Source of the DNA: Carettochelys insculpta
Lineage: Eukaryota > Chordata > Testudines > Carettochelyidae
Assembly (NCBI RefSeq): GCF_033958435.1
Contig: NC_134137.1
Location: 238,808,501 to 238,872,500 of the forward strand
DNA: 64,000 nucleotides
Reading direction: 5' to 3'
Of the stretch, positions 53,809-64,000 are shown piece after piece. Each line of letters starts with the position of its first letter. Positions within the stretch are counted from its first letter, which is position 1. Under the pieces are notes generated by a model. It was given only the letters and a program-made list of their open reading frames with translations, had not been told where the DNA came from and made no database searches. A program made the translations under genes and the position numbers.

Positions 53809-55772
53809 ACAATTTTATTTTGTCGAAGGGGAGGTCTGCAATTTTGACCTGTAACTCCTTTGGAATGCCGGATGTGTGAAGCCATGACTCTCTCCGCATT
53901 ACCACTGCAGTGGCCATGGTGCAGGCCGCTGTGTCCGCCACATCCAGTGCAATCTGCATGCCCGCTCGAGAAGCCGCGTAGCCCTCTTGCACAATTGGTT
54001 TAAGAATTGGCCTTTTATCCTCCGGAAGGAAGTCCACGAGAGCAGTAAGCTTGGAATAGTTGTCAAAATTGTGATTCGACAAATGAGCGGCATAGTTGGC
54101 CATGCGGAGCAACAGAGTAGAGGAGGAGTAGGCTTTTCTACCCAGAAGATCCAGCTTCTTTATGTCCTTGTCCAATCCCCCAGATTTGTACTGGGACGAT
54201 TTGGACCTGTGTTGGGACGATTCAACCACTAGCGAGTTTGGCTGTGGATGACTAAATAGAAATTCCATACCTTTCGCAGGGACGAAGTACTTTTTGTCCG
54301 CTCTTTTGTTGGTAGGAGGAGGAGATGCTGGAGTCTGCCATATATTAGTGGCTGCCTCCATGATTGCATTGTCCAGAGGAATAGCAATTTTAGAAGAAGA
54401 TGGAGGCCTGCGGTTTTTAAGGAGTCTGTGGTGTTTCTCCTGCACCTCCGCCACTTGAATATCTTGGGATTGAGCTACTCGTTTGAACAGCTCCTGGAAC
54501 TGTTTCAGGTCATCTGGGGGAGAAATGTCTCCAGGGACCATGGCCTCGTCTGGCAAGGATGAGGAGGCATCACTATGGTATCTCTCCTCCAATTCCTCTG
54601 GATCCTGGTTGTATTGATGTGATTGCCTTTGTGGAATTTCGAGGTGGGGTTCAATGTCTTTAGACCCAGCCTCTGATTGGGGAACTTGTGGTGTTCCCCC
54701 AGGTGGAAGTAGAACACTATGGCATTGAGGGGTGGTCGACGGGGATCCATAGTGAGACGTCGACCTCCTATGCTGACGCCCCGCATAATGATGGCGGTCG
54801 TAGCAACAGGGACAGGGGCCCGGCGATGGAGACCTGGACCATGACCCAAGGATGTAAGGGTGGTGCCTGGAATGTCGAGACCTCCGAGATGATACCGACG
54901 TACGAGGAGAGCCTCTGTGAGAAAACTCGTAGGGATCTCTGCTAGATGATGGAGAAAAGCGTGCAGACCCCTGGGATGGACTCTGAAGAAAAGGATAAGG
55001 ATGTCTGTGGCAGGCTGAAGGTGTAGCTGCCCGTTGAATCTCCGGTGGTGATCGTGGTGACAGAGGCAGCGCAATTACCTCAGGAGAGGGGCTGCGGTGC
55101 CTGGTCTTCGTTTTAGCCTTTACCCTCTCGGGTGGTCTTATCGGTGAACTTGGTACCGGAGCAGGTGTCATGCTGATTTCCACTGCTCCCGGTGCCGTTG
55201 TTGCCGGTGCCATCGTCCTCGGTGCCGTTGTCTTCGGTGCCGATGTCCTCGGTGCCGTCGTCTCCGGTGCCTCTGGGGAAGTCTCGATCGGTGCCGCAGT
55301 AGCCGGTGCCGGACTGACTAGTGCCCGCATGGCTCTCAGTGCCATCTCCCCGGTAGCTGCAGGGCCTTGAGTGGTTGCATGCGCCGCGGCTTTACCAGTG
55401 GAGGAAGCCAGTGTGCGCGGGCCCTTTGTTACACTCATCCCGCTCCCAACAGTAAGGGGCAGGGATCGAGTAGGTGAGGCTCTTTTCTTCTGCGCAGAGG
55501 AGGTCAAAGAGGCAGCCTTCCTCTTGTGTGATCCTGAAGAGCCCTCCGCATGCGTTGTCTCCGATGAGGCAGGCTGAAGTGCTTTGTCAACTAGTAGCAT
55601 CTTCAGCCTCCATTTCTCTATCTTTTCTAGCTCTATTAGTCAACTTGGAACAATGGGAGCACTTCTGGGGAACGTGCGTCTCCCCGAGGCACCGTATGCA
55701 TCTGCTATGGCCATCCGAAGCAGGCATGGCCTCCCGGCAAGATTCACACTTCTTAAAGCTGGGGGATGGCAT
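53657..55772 (-). pseudogene. DIRS gag-like protein, frameshifted near its N-terminus
   Basis: The start at 55772 gives MPSPSFKKCESCREAMPA, a small Cys-rich module (CESC, CIRCLGETH, CSHC). About 60 codons in, near 55590, the frame shifts to the 647-codon frame 53657-55600. That frame carries a basic region (SHKRKAASL), an Ala/Pro/Thr repeat (55165-55290 on the plus strand), an Arg/Ser-rich stretch (SVSSRRSRHSRHH) and a conserved C-terminal domain (ATNIWQTPASPPP, KYFVPAKGMEFLFSHPQPNS). The end overlaps the start of the RT frame by about 150 bases. Gag proteins are thought to package the RNA. The plus-strand frames over this region are shadows. Confidence 0.8.
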
Positions 55773-56059
55773 TGTTAAAACTTAACTCTGAGTCCTTAGG
55801 TGCTAATAGCACACTTAAGCCTATTAGGAGATGTTAATAACCGTTGGCCTTTGAAGGCTGACAAACAAAAGCAGCGGGCCCGCCCGGAGGTGGCCGCTGC
55901 GGTTTTAAGATAGTTTTTAGCTTTTAACAACTTTTAACAGAGTAACTAACTATAATAACTATAGAACTGCTAACTATGAACTGTTAAAAACTATTAACAC
56001 GAGAAAAAATAAGATTTATCTGTCTCAGGCGTTGGAGCTGGAGAGGATTCCGTCTGCAG

Positions 56060-56245
56060 CCGTTAGCGGTTGAGAAGGAACTGGCGGGGACCGGATTGCG
56101 CACGTGACCGTAAGCGCGCGAAGAGCCGACGCGCATCGGGGCATGCGCGACCCGACGGAGACTGCTGAAGATTTTCTGAGCTGCGGTGCCGGGGCGAGCC
56201 CAACACCTACTGTGGAGCACCCACGGGGACCACTCGAAGAAGAAA
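56060..56245. repeat. DIRS inverted terminal repeat, right
   Basis: It mirrors the left repeat: GGGCATGCGCGACCCGACGG, CTGCTGAAGATTTTCTGAGC and GTGGAGCACCCACGGGGACC. The outer 19 bases (GACCACTCGAAGAAGAAA and neighbours) are represented in the internal complementary region. Confidence 0.9.
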
Positions 56246-57725
56246 TGCATAGATGCATTATTAATGTAGAAATCCAGCCTTGAGGAACAAGTATGAGCAT
56301 CTAATCTCAATTACCCTCTTCCTTGCAAAGAATAATTTGTGTTTCCAGGGCTCATTGCATAAATTGTTCATTGAATATAGTAGTAATGTTTTTGGTCTGG
56401 GAAATATGGTGATGTCATACATGAGAACCTGCGTTCATAAAGAAGCTATGGACCATTACTGCTGCAAACTAACTCAAAACAAATTGATTGACTGAATGGC
56501 AAGGGAGGTACTTGATAATAAATTGATGTAGTTTGTCAAAGCAAAATACTAGGCCATAATAATGGACTGTACTCCTGACATTATTCACAGTGAAAAGAAG
56601 TCATTTACAGTAAGGTTTGTTGAGGATGAGGATGTCTGTATCCAAGTGAAGGATCACTTTACCTGTTTCTCGTCTGAGAATAATGCTATTGGAAAAGGCC
56701 TTACAGAACCATTTACGGGCATTGTGAACAAGAATAAAACAAAGCTTCAGGTCTACCACAGCCATGGTTACAACAGTGCAAACATGAAGGGACAAAACAG
56801 TGATGCCCAGGCAAAGGTCCTGACTCTGACCCCATGAGTTTTCTTGCTGCTGTCAGTCTCTCAGTTTTGGTGTGCCAAATGCAGTGTCATCTTCCTTAGC
56901 TTCAGTATATTTCTTTTGGAGTTCTGCAAGGTATAAATCCTGCTTTCAGCATCAGCTGTTGGGTGGAAGGTTCTCATGGACAGTATCACAAGTGTGACCA
57001 TGTTGCTGTTAAGTGACACTTGTTGGGAGACCTGCACTGACAGCATAAGACTGATGAAATATCTAGTGACTGAGGATTGCGGTGTTCTGACTGAACTGGT
57101 ACAGTCGAGTAGAGCCATGGTCAGAATTCAACGTGAGGTACAAAGTCTGGCAAACCAGATTACCAACTTCAAATTTCTACTCACATTTGTGGTTTGGCCC
57201 GATACCCTTTTCCAAGTAACCATGGTAAGCAAGGCACAACAAACTCAAGCCAGATCGACACTACAGCGAAAAATAAATTTAAGATACCCAACTTCAGCTA
57301 CGTTAATTGTGTAGCTGGACTCAACGGTAACCTGTCATTTTTTCCTGCCATCCCCACAGAGGGAGATTGATGGGGAAAACTCTTCTGTTGACTTCCCTTA
57401 ATTCTCATGACTGCAAGGACTATCAAGGTTGATGGTGGAACCCAGATGGTTTGATTTAGCATGATCACCCTCAGCATGCTAAATTGAACCCAGGAAGATT
57501 GACCGCCACTATGTCAATTTTCATGCACGTGTAGATGTACCCTCAGTCAATGAACATCTCACTGCTACTACTTTGAGAAGCTGTCTTGATGACCTTGCAG
57601 TCTACAGGGACAACAGATTGGAAGATGCTTTCACTGTTGCCAAAGAAACCACAGAAAACTCAGGCATTGAGCCTGTCTTCAAGGAAACTCATATTTAAAG
57701 AAAAAAGAGACAGTTTGGCCACAAA
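56246..57725 (+). pseudogene. hAT (ZMYM1/DUF4371-like) transposase, central segment, with MITE inside
   Basis: Homology picks up after the DIRS insert: LCFQGSLHKLFIEYSSNVFG, then HYCCKLTQNKLID and MARE. The DUF4371/RNase H-like core follows at 56562-56837 (MDCTPDIIHSEKKSFTVRFV, GKGLTEPFTGIV, GYNSANMKGQNSDAQAKVL). Shifted frames give FGVLQGINPAF and, from 56976, LLSDTCWETCTDSIRLMKYL and SLANQITNFKFLLTFV. A MITE (57248-57542) interrupts it. Then SVNEHLTATTLR, NRLEDAFTVAKETTENSGIE and RKKRQFGHKG continue up to the Harbinger element at 57740. Many stops show it is dead. The C-terminal dimerisation domain was not found beyond 60730. Confidence 0.8.
57248..57542. mobile_element. Small MITE inside the hAT sequence, TCA duplication
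   Basis: The left end AGCCAGATCGACACTACAG and the right end (reverse complement GGGTACATCTACACGTGC) are imperfect inverted repeats. TCA flanks both sides (57245-57247 and 57543-57545). It looks related to the MITE at 6951-7210. Confidence 0.7.
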
Positions 57726-58085
57726 GGTGTAACACACTAGCTGCGTCTACACATGCCGGCTACTTCGAAGTAGCCACGCCAACTTCGAAATAGCGCCTGC
57801 CACGACTACACATGGTGGGCGCTATTTCGAAGTTGACATCGACGTAAAGCGGCGAGATGTCGAAGTTGCTATCCCCATCAGGGGATGGGAATAGCGCCCT
57901 ACTTCGACATTGAACATCGAAGTAGGGCCCATGTAGCTGATGCGCATCCCGCAACATCAGCAGCAGCAGCATCTCCCGGGGACAGGGATGGGGAACCAGA
58001 AGCAGAGGGGTGGGGGGACAAGGGCCACAGCTTGGGGGCCACACTAACGGCTGTCTCCACTCTTCTTCCCCCCTGTGTTCTGCAG

Positions 58086-58657
58086 CTGTACCATCGGAGG
58101 GACCGGAGAGCGCCGGCGAGGTGTCAGTGGTCCCAGAGAGCCCACCGGGGCCATCACTGCAGGCCAGCCCCTCAGCGGAGCACCGACCAGCCCCAAGGCG
58201 GGGACGACGGCGGACCCAGCACCACCCATGGACAGCGACGGACCCCCAGCTGCTGGTGATCCTCCGGCAGCAGCTGGAGGTCTCGGAGCAGCGCCTGCGG
58301 GTGGAGGAGCGGCGGCTCCATATGCAGGAGCGGGCGCTGGCCTGGCTCCAGGAGGCATGGGGGGCCTTTATGCGCACTTTCGAGCATATAGCAGACTACC
58401 TGGCCCCCCATGCCGCGCCAGGCGCCGCTCTGGCCACCCTGCCTGCTCCACACGCCGCTCCACACGCTGCTCCACCTGCTGCTCCACCCACCGTTGCACC
58501 ACCGTCCACCACCGAGGGGCCTTCCGCCGAGGGGGACCTGGGGCCTGATGACACCCGCCGGCCATATCTGCCAGTCCGCCCAGCCCCCAGCCAGCCCCGG
58601 CCAGGGCTGAGGACGAGGCGCGGGTCGCGGCCGCCCACCCCCAGCGCTGGACATTAG
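58086..58657 (+). pseudogene. Harbinger Myb-like protein, C-terminal exon only
   Basis: An acceptor-like CTGTGTTCTGCAG ends at 58085. The open exon that follows reads VPSEGPESAGEVSVVPE, then a coiled-coil-like helix (LRQQLEVSEQRLRVEERRLH, WLQEAWGAFMRTFEHIAD), an Ala/Pro/His-rich tail and a stop at 58657. The trihelix DNA-binding domain present in the other Harbinger copy is absent. In the family this C-terminal helix probably mediates contact with the transposase; that is inference. The minus-strand frames across it are shadows. Confidence 0.7.
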
Positions 58658-59022
58658 GGGGTGCGGGGCCCAGGACGAGCCTCCCACCTTCGTACATATC
58701 CCCTTTTACTTGTGTTTTGTATATAGTTTGTATTAGACCCCTGTTATTTTATGATACCTGCCCCCCCATGTAAATAGTTCTCCCCTTCCTTGTCTTCCCC
58801 TTTTTTTGGTTTAATCATCATATAATATATATAATATTTATATTTGTTGTAAACAATATAATAATAATAAGAGTTCAACGTTTGGTAGTTTCACAAACAA
58901 CAGGTCTATTTTTATTTGCAAGAAAAGTCAGGGGGGGTGCTCTTGGGTGCTCTGTGGTGTGGGCGTAGGGGCAGGGAGTGTTGTGGAGGATGCAGGGGGG
59001 CCAGTGGAGGGCCTGCCAGCGT

Positions 59023-60385
59023 TCAGCCTGCAGCCTGGTCGAAGTGGGCCTGCAGGGCCTCCCGGTCCCGGATCTCCTCGGGGTCCACCTGGCAAATGGG
59101 GGCAGCGGGTGGCTGCACGTCAGCCCTGCCAGCCTCCACAGCCCAGCCCTGAAAGAATGCCTCCCCCTTGCTCTCGACCAGCTTGTGGAGGGTGCTGCAT
59201 GCGCCCACAATCTGGGGGATGTTGGTGGGGCCCGCATCAAGGCGGGTGAGGAGACACCTCCAGCGCCCTTTGAGGCGGCCAAATGAGCGCCGCACCACCT
59301 GGCACGTGTGGTTCAGGCGCATGTTGAAGCGCTCCTGGCTGGCTGACAGATGGCCCGTGTAAGGGTGCATGAGCCAGGGCCGGAGGGGGTATGCCACGTC
59401 TGCGATGACGCAGAGGGGCATGGTGGTGTCCCCCACAGGGATCTCCCTCTGGGGGATGTAGGTCCCCACCTCCAGCCGGTGGCACAGGCCCGAATTCCAG
59501 AATACCCAGGCGTCGTGTGTGCTGCCAGGCCAGCCCACATATATGTCCAGGAAGTGGTCCCGGCTGTCCACCAAGGCCTGGAGGACCACTGAATGGTAGC
59601 CCTTCCTGTTTAAGAAGCATCCTCCACTGTGCTCCAGGGCACAGATGGGCATATGGGTCCCATCCAGAGCTCCGAAGCAATTGGGGAAGCCCAGGGTGGC
59701 AAAACCCGTGATGGGGGCATCTGGGTCCCCAAGCCACACGAGCCTGTGGAGGAGCAGGGCATTGATGGTGCGGATGACCTGCAGGGGAAGGACATGGGAG
59801 AGCACCAGTGAGGGGTGTGCAGGGTGTGTCTGGCCCTCCCCTGCCGGGGCTCCCCTCCACCCCCAGGGCTGCCTCCCCCTCCCCTTCTTACCTCCATGAG
59901 GACAGCCCTGACGGTGGCCTTGCCGACGCCAAGCTGCTGGCCCACGGATCGGTAGCTGTCTGGAGTGGCCAGCTTCTAGACAGCGATGCCGACCCATTTC
60001 TCCACGCTGAGGGCACGCCGCATGGCGGTGTCCTGATGCCTCAGTGTGGGGGTGAGCCACTAGCAGAGCTCCAGAAATGTCTGCTGGCTCATACAAAAGT
60101 TCTGGAGCCAGCAGTCATCGTCCCACTCTCCGAGCACCAGCCGCTCCCACCAGTCGGTGCTCGTGGGGTAGCTCCACAGCCGGCGGCGTGTGCGGCGGGG
60201 GGGCAGGAACGGGGGGCTGCAGGGTCTGGGGTTGCTTCCTCCTTCCCTGGGAGCAGCTCCTCTTCTGTGGCTAGAATGTGATCAGCTGCCTCCTGCATGG
60301 CATTGAGCAGGGTGAGCACTGCTCCTACAGGGGCGGCTGTGTGGACCTCTGGCTGCTGCTGCTGCTGCTGCTGCTGGGGGTCCAT
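59023..60385 (-). pseudogene. Harbinger DDE transposase, second copy, intron visible
   Basis: A start at 60385 gives MDPQ followed by a glutamine run coded by (CAG)8. After a frameshift the next part reads SYPTSTDWWERLVLGEWDDD, and SVGQQLGVGKATVRAVLMEV (helix-turn-helix-like), with two in-frame stops. An intron with a GTAAG donor and CTGCAG acceptor spans 59779-59891. The last exon is open: WLGDPDAPITGFATLGFPNC, ALDGTHMPI (Asp kept), NRKGYHSVVLQALVDSRDHF, GSTHDAWVF (Asp kept), ADVAYPLRPWLMHPYTGHL and VVRRSFGRLKGRW. At the last motif the expected catalytic Glu (VVER) is Arg. The copy is less decayed than the one at 25 kb but should not cut DNA. Confidence 0.85.
60353..60376. repeat. (CTG)8 trinucleotide run
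   Basis: Eight perfect CTG units on the plus strand encode the glutamine run of the minus-strand transposase N-terminus. Confidence 0.9.
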
Positions 60386-60734
60386 AACTGCATCGCTCAA
60401 GGTGTGCGTGCCTATGGCTTTGCAGACCATGTGCTGTGCAGGCTGTGTGTGTCTGGGAGGGGCCCTTTAAGGGAGTGGCTAGCTGTTGCCCCGGAAGTGC
60501 TAGTCTGCCCTGTGACCCTGTCTGCAGCTGTTCCTGGCACCCTTATTTCGATGTGTGCTACTTTGGTGTGTAGATGCTCCCCCGCAGTGCCTACTTCAAT
60601 GTGGTGCTGCCCAACGTCGACGGCACCAGCCCTGGAGGACGTGTAGACATTATTCATCGAAATAGCTTATTTCGATGTCGCTACATTGAAATAAGCTATT
60701 TCGATGTAGCATACACGTGTAGACGTAGCCACTG

Positions 60735-62545
60735 TATTTTAAAGTAGCATCTTATAACCCTCACATCCATCATTCCTATATGGTTGTGATATTTCATGCA
60801 AAGCATGTCATGTAAGCCATAATATGAAAACCTATTGGTCTGTTAGAATATGTATATTGTTGGCATGCATGAAACTTATGAGATTTTGTTGTACGGCTTT
60901 TACTGAAATAAGCCGTGAAATATGAAGTCACCCACTGCTAGTTCTCTACTGGCAACAACAAAGGAAGTGACCAGCTCTTGGGTGGGTATTGAACAATCAT
61001 CCCCAGCCATTGTCCAGCAGGGGAATAGTTAAATCGGGATTTACAATTCAGGTGACAGGTGTGCAAGCACCATACACTTGGGATCACTCAACTCTTTGAC
61101 TCAGCAAAACCCACCTGGACATTTCCGGGCTAACATCTTTCAGACCCATTGACTAAGGGTATAATATAGTGGATAATGGCATCATGCTTTTACATTCCTT
61201 CTCCCCCATCTACACTGAAGGCAACAAGAACACTGGGCAGACAGACTCAACTGAGGAGACTGGTTCTAAGTTTAAAGTGAAAGCCTGTTTATTAAGGACC
61301 ATTTCCTACCTGCAACATCCAGAGAGGTGAGAAACTGCTTGACCCAAATAATGCTTAATCTAATAAGGTTTAGGATTTAGATGGTGTGCACACTTTTTAT
61401 TTTCTTTGGTAATGATCACTGGGATTTTATGCCTACCAATTACAACCACTTCATCTATATTTCTGTAGTCAGTAACTTGACTTTAATATTTGATCCTTAA
61501 CAGTGAGTTTGTCTAAAGTGGAAAAGCTGATCAGGATAGAAAGGCTGGTGCATGTCAACCCTCCTTTGATGAAGTGGTGAATTAATTAATAAACTTGAAG
61601 TGCTTACAAGAAGGTCTTGAGCAGAAGAAGATGATATATTCCTGCCTTGAGCATTTGGGAGATTTGTTGATGTTTCCCTGTGTATGGATCACAAGAGGTT
61701 TGGGGAGCCTTCATTAAACTTATCTGTCTGCGCCCCTGCATATGGTTGTGTTGAATAATAACGGCGCCTGGAGGGATTTTGTTGCTTGTCCCTAGCAAAG
61801 CACTGTGAGTGACAGCCCTGGTTGGAGCGCTCAGATGGTACAGAGATTCTGTAACTGCAGTTCCTATTCAAACCATCTGCACACAGTCTGGCTTCCTGGC
61901 CCTTCTTCCAAAAACTTCCCTCCTTCAGCTTGTGCTCCTCCCTCCCATTTTGATGCGGCTTGCTACATCTTTCCATCTAACAATCTTTGTTGCGGTATCT
62001 GTTCTGCCAGCATTTGGTAGGGGACTTCTATCCAGTTTCTGCCTTCAGTCAGTTGATCGTATCCTAGTGATCTTCTATGTTGCTCATATACTTTGTTTCT
62101 TCTGACTTTCCTGCATGAGGCCAGTGGGTGGCTGAGGCTACTTCTTATTCCTCCTGGTCTTGGCTTTGGTCCCATACATCTGGCTCCATTCTCTGTCTGT
62201 TGCTGCTGTGCAGTTTTTCGATTTGCTGCATTACTCTCCAAAGTCTGTAGCTACCTCCTATGACCTGTGGCCCACTGCACGGTGGATTGTTGTCTTCTGC
62301 CATTGCTTCGTGGGGCTTTTCAATGGTGGAACACAATCCTGCTGGGCAATATGCAGTAGCATCATATCTTTAACTCCGTTGATATAGAAGGGTTCTCTTA
62401 ATGCCTCTGTGGCCTGTCCATCATTCCTTTGCTGAGCTGCAGCAGACAACCCCTAATGGGAAGAAGAGTCTTGGTTCTCAAGCCCAACAGTCTCTGTCCT
62501 GACTACTCTCTGGCCCTGGGAAGAATATAAACTGGCCATCCACAG
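60735..62545. other. No gene confirmed; small minus-strand frames at 61600-62450
   Basis: The minus-strand frames at 61604-61976, 61963-62241 and 62145-62449 follow one another and are Gln/Arg/Lys-rich, as in a decayed retroelement. No diagnostic motif is present, so I leave them unassigned. The first 850 bases show nothing recognisable. Confidence 0.35.
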
Positions 62546-62734
62546 GTTTAGGCTTTAAATTAGGAGGCTGTTTCTGATAATGAGAGAAGTGAAGTTCTGG
62601 GACAGCTTCCCAAGGGGAGCAGTGGCCCAGGCAACTCCCCTGGCTAGTTTCTGGTCAATGGGAGCTGTGAGACTGGGAGTTGCCTGGGCCATTCTTGGGG
62701 ATTTTAGCTGCTGGTAGTCACTGATGGGCCAGAC

Positions 62735-63640
62735 ACCGTTGTAACAGGCCCCCTTCAGTCTTCTCTTTTCTAAACTAAACAAGTCCAATTTTTTTTTCAG
62801 TCTTTCCTCATAGCTCATGTTTTCTAGACTTTTGATCATTCTTGTTGCTCTTCTCTGGACCTTCTCCAATTTCTCCACATTCCTCTTGAAATGTTGCTCC
62901 CAAAACTGGCCACACTACTCTAACTGAGGCCTAATCAACTCAGAGTAGAGCAAAAGAATGACTTATTGTGTCTTGCTCATAACACTCCTGTTAACACATC
63001 CCAGAATCATGTTTGCTTTTTTTGCCAGTGTCACACTGTTGACTTATATTTAGTTAGTGATCCAGTATGACCCCAGATCCCTTTCTGCAGTACTCCTTGC
63101 TAGATAGTTGCTTCCCATTCTCTATATGTGAAACTGATTTTTCCTTCCCAAGTGGAGTACTTTACTTTTGTCTTTTTTAAACTTCATCCCTTTTACTTCA
63201 GACCATTTCTCTAGTTTGTTCAGAACATTTTGCAATATGATCCTATCCTCCAAAGCAGTTCCAAACCATCCCAGCTTGGTATCATCTGCAAACTTACTAA
63301 GAGTACTCTCTATGCCAATACCTACATTGTTGATGAAGATATTGAACAGAACTGGTCCCAAAACAGATCCCTGCAGACTCTCATTTGTTGTGCCTTTCCA
63401 GCATGACTGTGAACCATTAATAACTACCCTCTGAGCACAGTTATCCAGCCAGTTAGGCACCCACCTTATATTAGCCCCATCTAAGTTGTATTAGTCCAGT
63501 TTATTGATAACATCATGCAAGACCATATGAAATGCCTTACTGAAGTCTAGGTATACCACATCCACTGCTTCTCCCTTATCCACAAGACTTATTATCCTAT
63601 CAAAGACAGGATTGCTTTCATGTCTGTGCCGATGCATTTC
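62735..63640 (-). pseudogene. CR1 LINE fragment, reverse transcriptase part
   Basis: On the minus strand the pieces are: DVVYLDF-type sequence near 63540-63600; NWLDNCAQRVVINGSQSCW and SLQGSVLGPVLFNIFINNVG (63122-63460) with catalytic FADDTKLGW; and LEKVQRRATRMIKSLENMSY with EERLKKKLDLFSLEKRRLKG (62755-62878). The 5' part, the endonuclease and the terminal tail are missing. It is more diverged than the CR1 at 25.7-28.7 kb and probably belongs to an older subfamily. Confidence 0.85.
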
Positions 63641-63644
63641 AGGT

Positions 63645-64000
63645 CTGAAAATCCAGCGTTTCCATTGGTCTGAGTCCCTCCTGGCTGCCTGTTTGCTTTA
63701 TTTCTGGGTGTCATTAATCACACTTCCATTGCTGTTGATCTTACTCAACTGAGCGTTGCCCCATGTTTCAAGCACAGTGTACTGGGTAACAACACGAAAG
63801 GACTCCAGTTTCTAAAGCTAAACTGGATCTTTGTTAGGAGAACAATTTAGAGATGCTGAAACTGTAGCTAATCTTCAACCACCTGAACGCAGACTGGTGC
63901 TACCTCCAAATGCTTTTTCCTGTAATGTGTGTGCTTCTCTCCAAGTTCTAGACAGGCCCACCACACTCCTGATAGTAAATATTTTGCAGGTTCAGAGCCT
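63645..64000. other. No gene recognised
   Basis: The final ~350 bases show no domain, repeat end or RNA gene that I can identify. Confidence 0.45.

Larger units (their letters stand above)
50278..56245 (-). mobile_element. DIRS-type tyrosine-recombinase retrotransposon, nearly full length
   Basis: The element has every structural hallmark of DIRS. The inverted terminal repeats are at 50278-50465 and 56060-56245. The internal complementary region (50543-50580) matches both outer ends. Three gene blocks read on the minus strand: gag, RT-RNase H and tyrosine recombinase. There is no integrase, protease or flanking target duplication, as expected for a group that is thought to replicate through a circle and integrate by site-specific recombination. 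The ends are very CpG-rich (CGCATGCGCCGATGCGCGTC), suggesting a young insertion. Frameshifts in gag and RT-RNase H make this copy non-autonomous. Confidence 0.9.
57740..60730. mobile_element. PIF/Harbinger DNA transposon, second copy, partly deleted
   Basis: The left end GCTGCGTCTACACATGCC and the reverse complement of the right end GGCTACGTCTACACGTGT are inverted repeats. TTCGAAGTAG-rich subterminal palindromes lie next to both. Inside are the last exon of the Myb-like gene (plus) and the transposase gene (minus), facing each other as in the copy at 21.8 kb. The Myb domain exon is missing, so an internal deletion removed roughly 1 kb on the left. A clean target duplication could not be confirmed. 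Confidence 0.85.

Noticed and set aside
58172..58697. Minus-strand frames of 109-171 codons
   Set aside because: They are shadows of the plus-strand Harbinger Myb-like C-terminal exon.
61604..62449. Possible retroviral gag or other gene on the minus strand
   Set aside because: The frames are short and basic but have no diagnostic motif; listed only as unassigned.

Overview
The window is vertebrate nuclear DNA from a reptile, most probably a cryptodiran (hidden-necked) turtle. The main evidence is two copies of the tortoise tRNA-Lys-derived Cry SINE near 43.3-43.8 kb. CR1 LINEs, Penelope-like elements, a DIRS element and many PIF/Harbinger elements and MITEs fit this. The species cannot be named from the sequence. 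I found no convincing host protein-coding gene, so the window reads as intergenic or deep-intronic sequence built from layers of transposable elements.

Layout. 0-10 kb: mostly unique sequence with a large palindrome of inverted Penelope ends (2.17-2.83 kb), MIR-like relics and two MITEs. 10-16 kb: a palindromic Harbinger MITE, a 5'-truncated non-LTR retrotransposon (10.7-12.9 kb, minus), a MITE inserted in another MITE (14.0-15.1 kb) and a CR1 tail. 16-20 kb: little recognised. 20.3-21.7 kb: a rearranged Penelope-like element with a GIY-YIG region and a short relative carrying a hammerhead-ribozyme-like core. 21.8-25.7 kb: a two-gene Harbinger transposon, both genes decayed. 25.7-28.7 kb: a CR1 with most of ORF2 (minus). 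32.1-33.0 kb: another nested MITE pair. 33.7-37.7 kb: a decayed endogenous retrovirus (minus). 38.2-39.9 kb: a 1.67 kb element with terminal inverted repeats and unrecognised interior. 41.8-42.2 kb: a Penelope end with a clear target-site duplication. 43.3-43.8 kb: two opposed Cry SINEs around a tRNA-Glu-like relic. 46.3-49.5 kb: hAT-type and Harbinger-type non-autonomous elements.

The most striking region is 49.7-60.7 kb. A ZMYM1/DUF4371-like hAT transposase sequence on the plus strand is split by a nearly full-length DIRS retrotransposon (50.28-56.25 kb, minus), interrupted again by a small MITE (57.25-57.54 kb), and met at its downstream end by a second two-gene Harbinger transposon (57.74-60.73 kb). 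The DIRS copy keeps inverted terminal repeats, the internal complementary region and an open tyrosine-recombinase ORF, but its gag and RT-RNase H ORFs are frameshifted. A fragment of a second CR1 lies at 62.6-63.6 kb.

Within each element the genes work as self-mobilising units: DIRS gag, RT-RNase H and recombinase; Harbinger DDE nuclease plus Myb/SANT-like DNA-binding partner; CR1 endonuclease and RT. The Cry SINEs share their 3' tail with CR1 and were probably mobilised by CR1 enzymes. None of the autonomous elements appears fully intact. All family assignments are by eye from protein motifs and terminal sequences; no database search was run.
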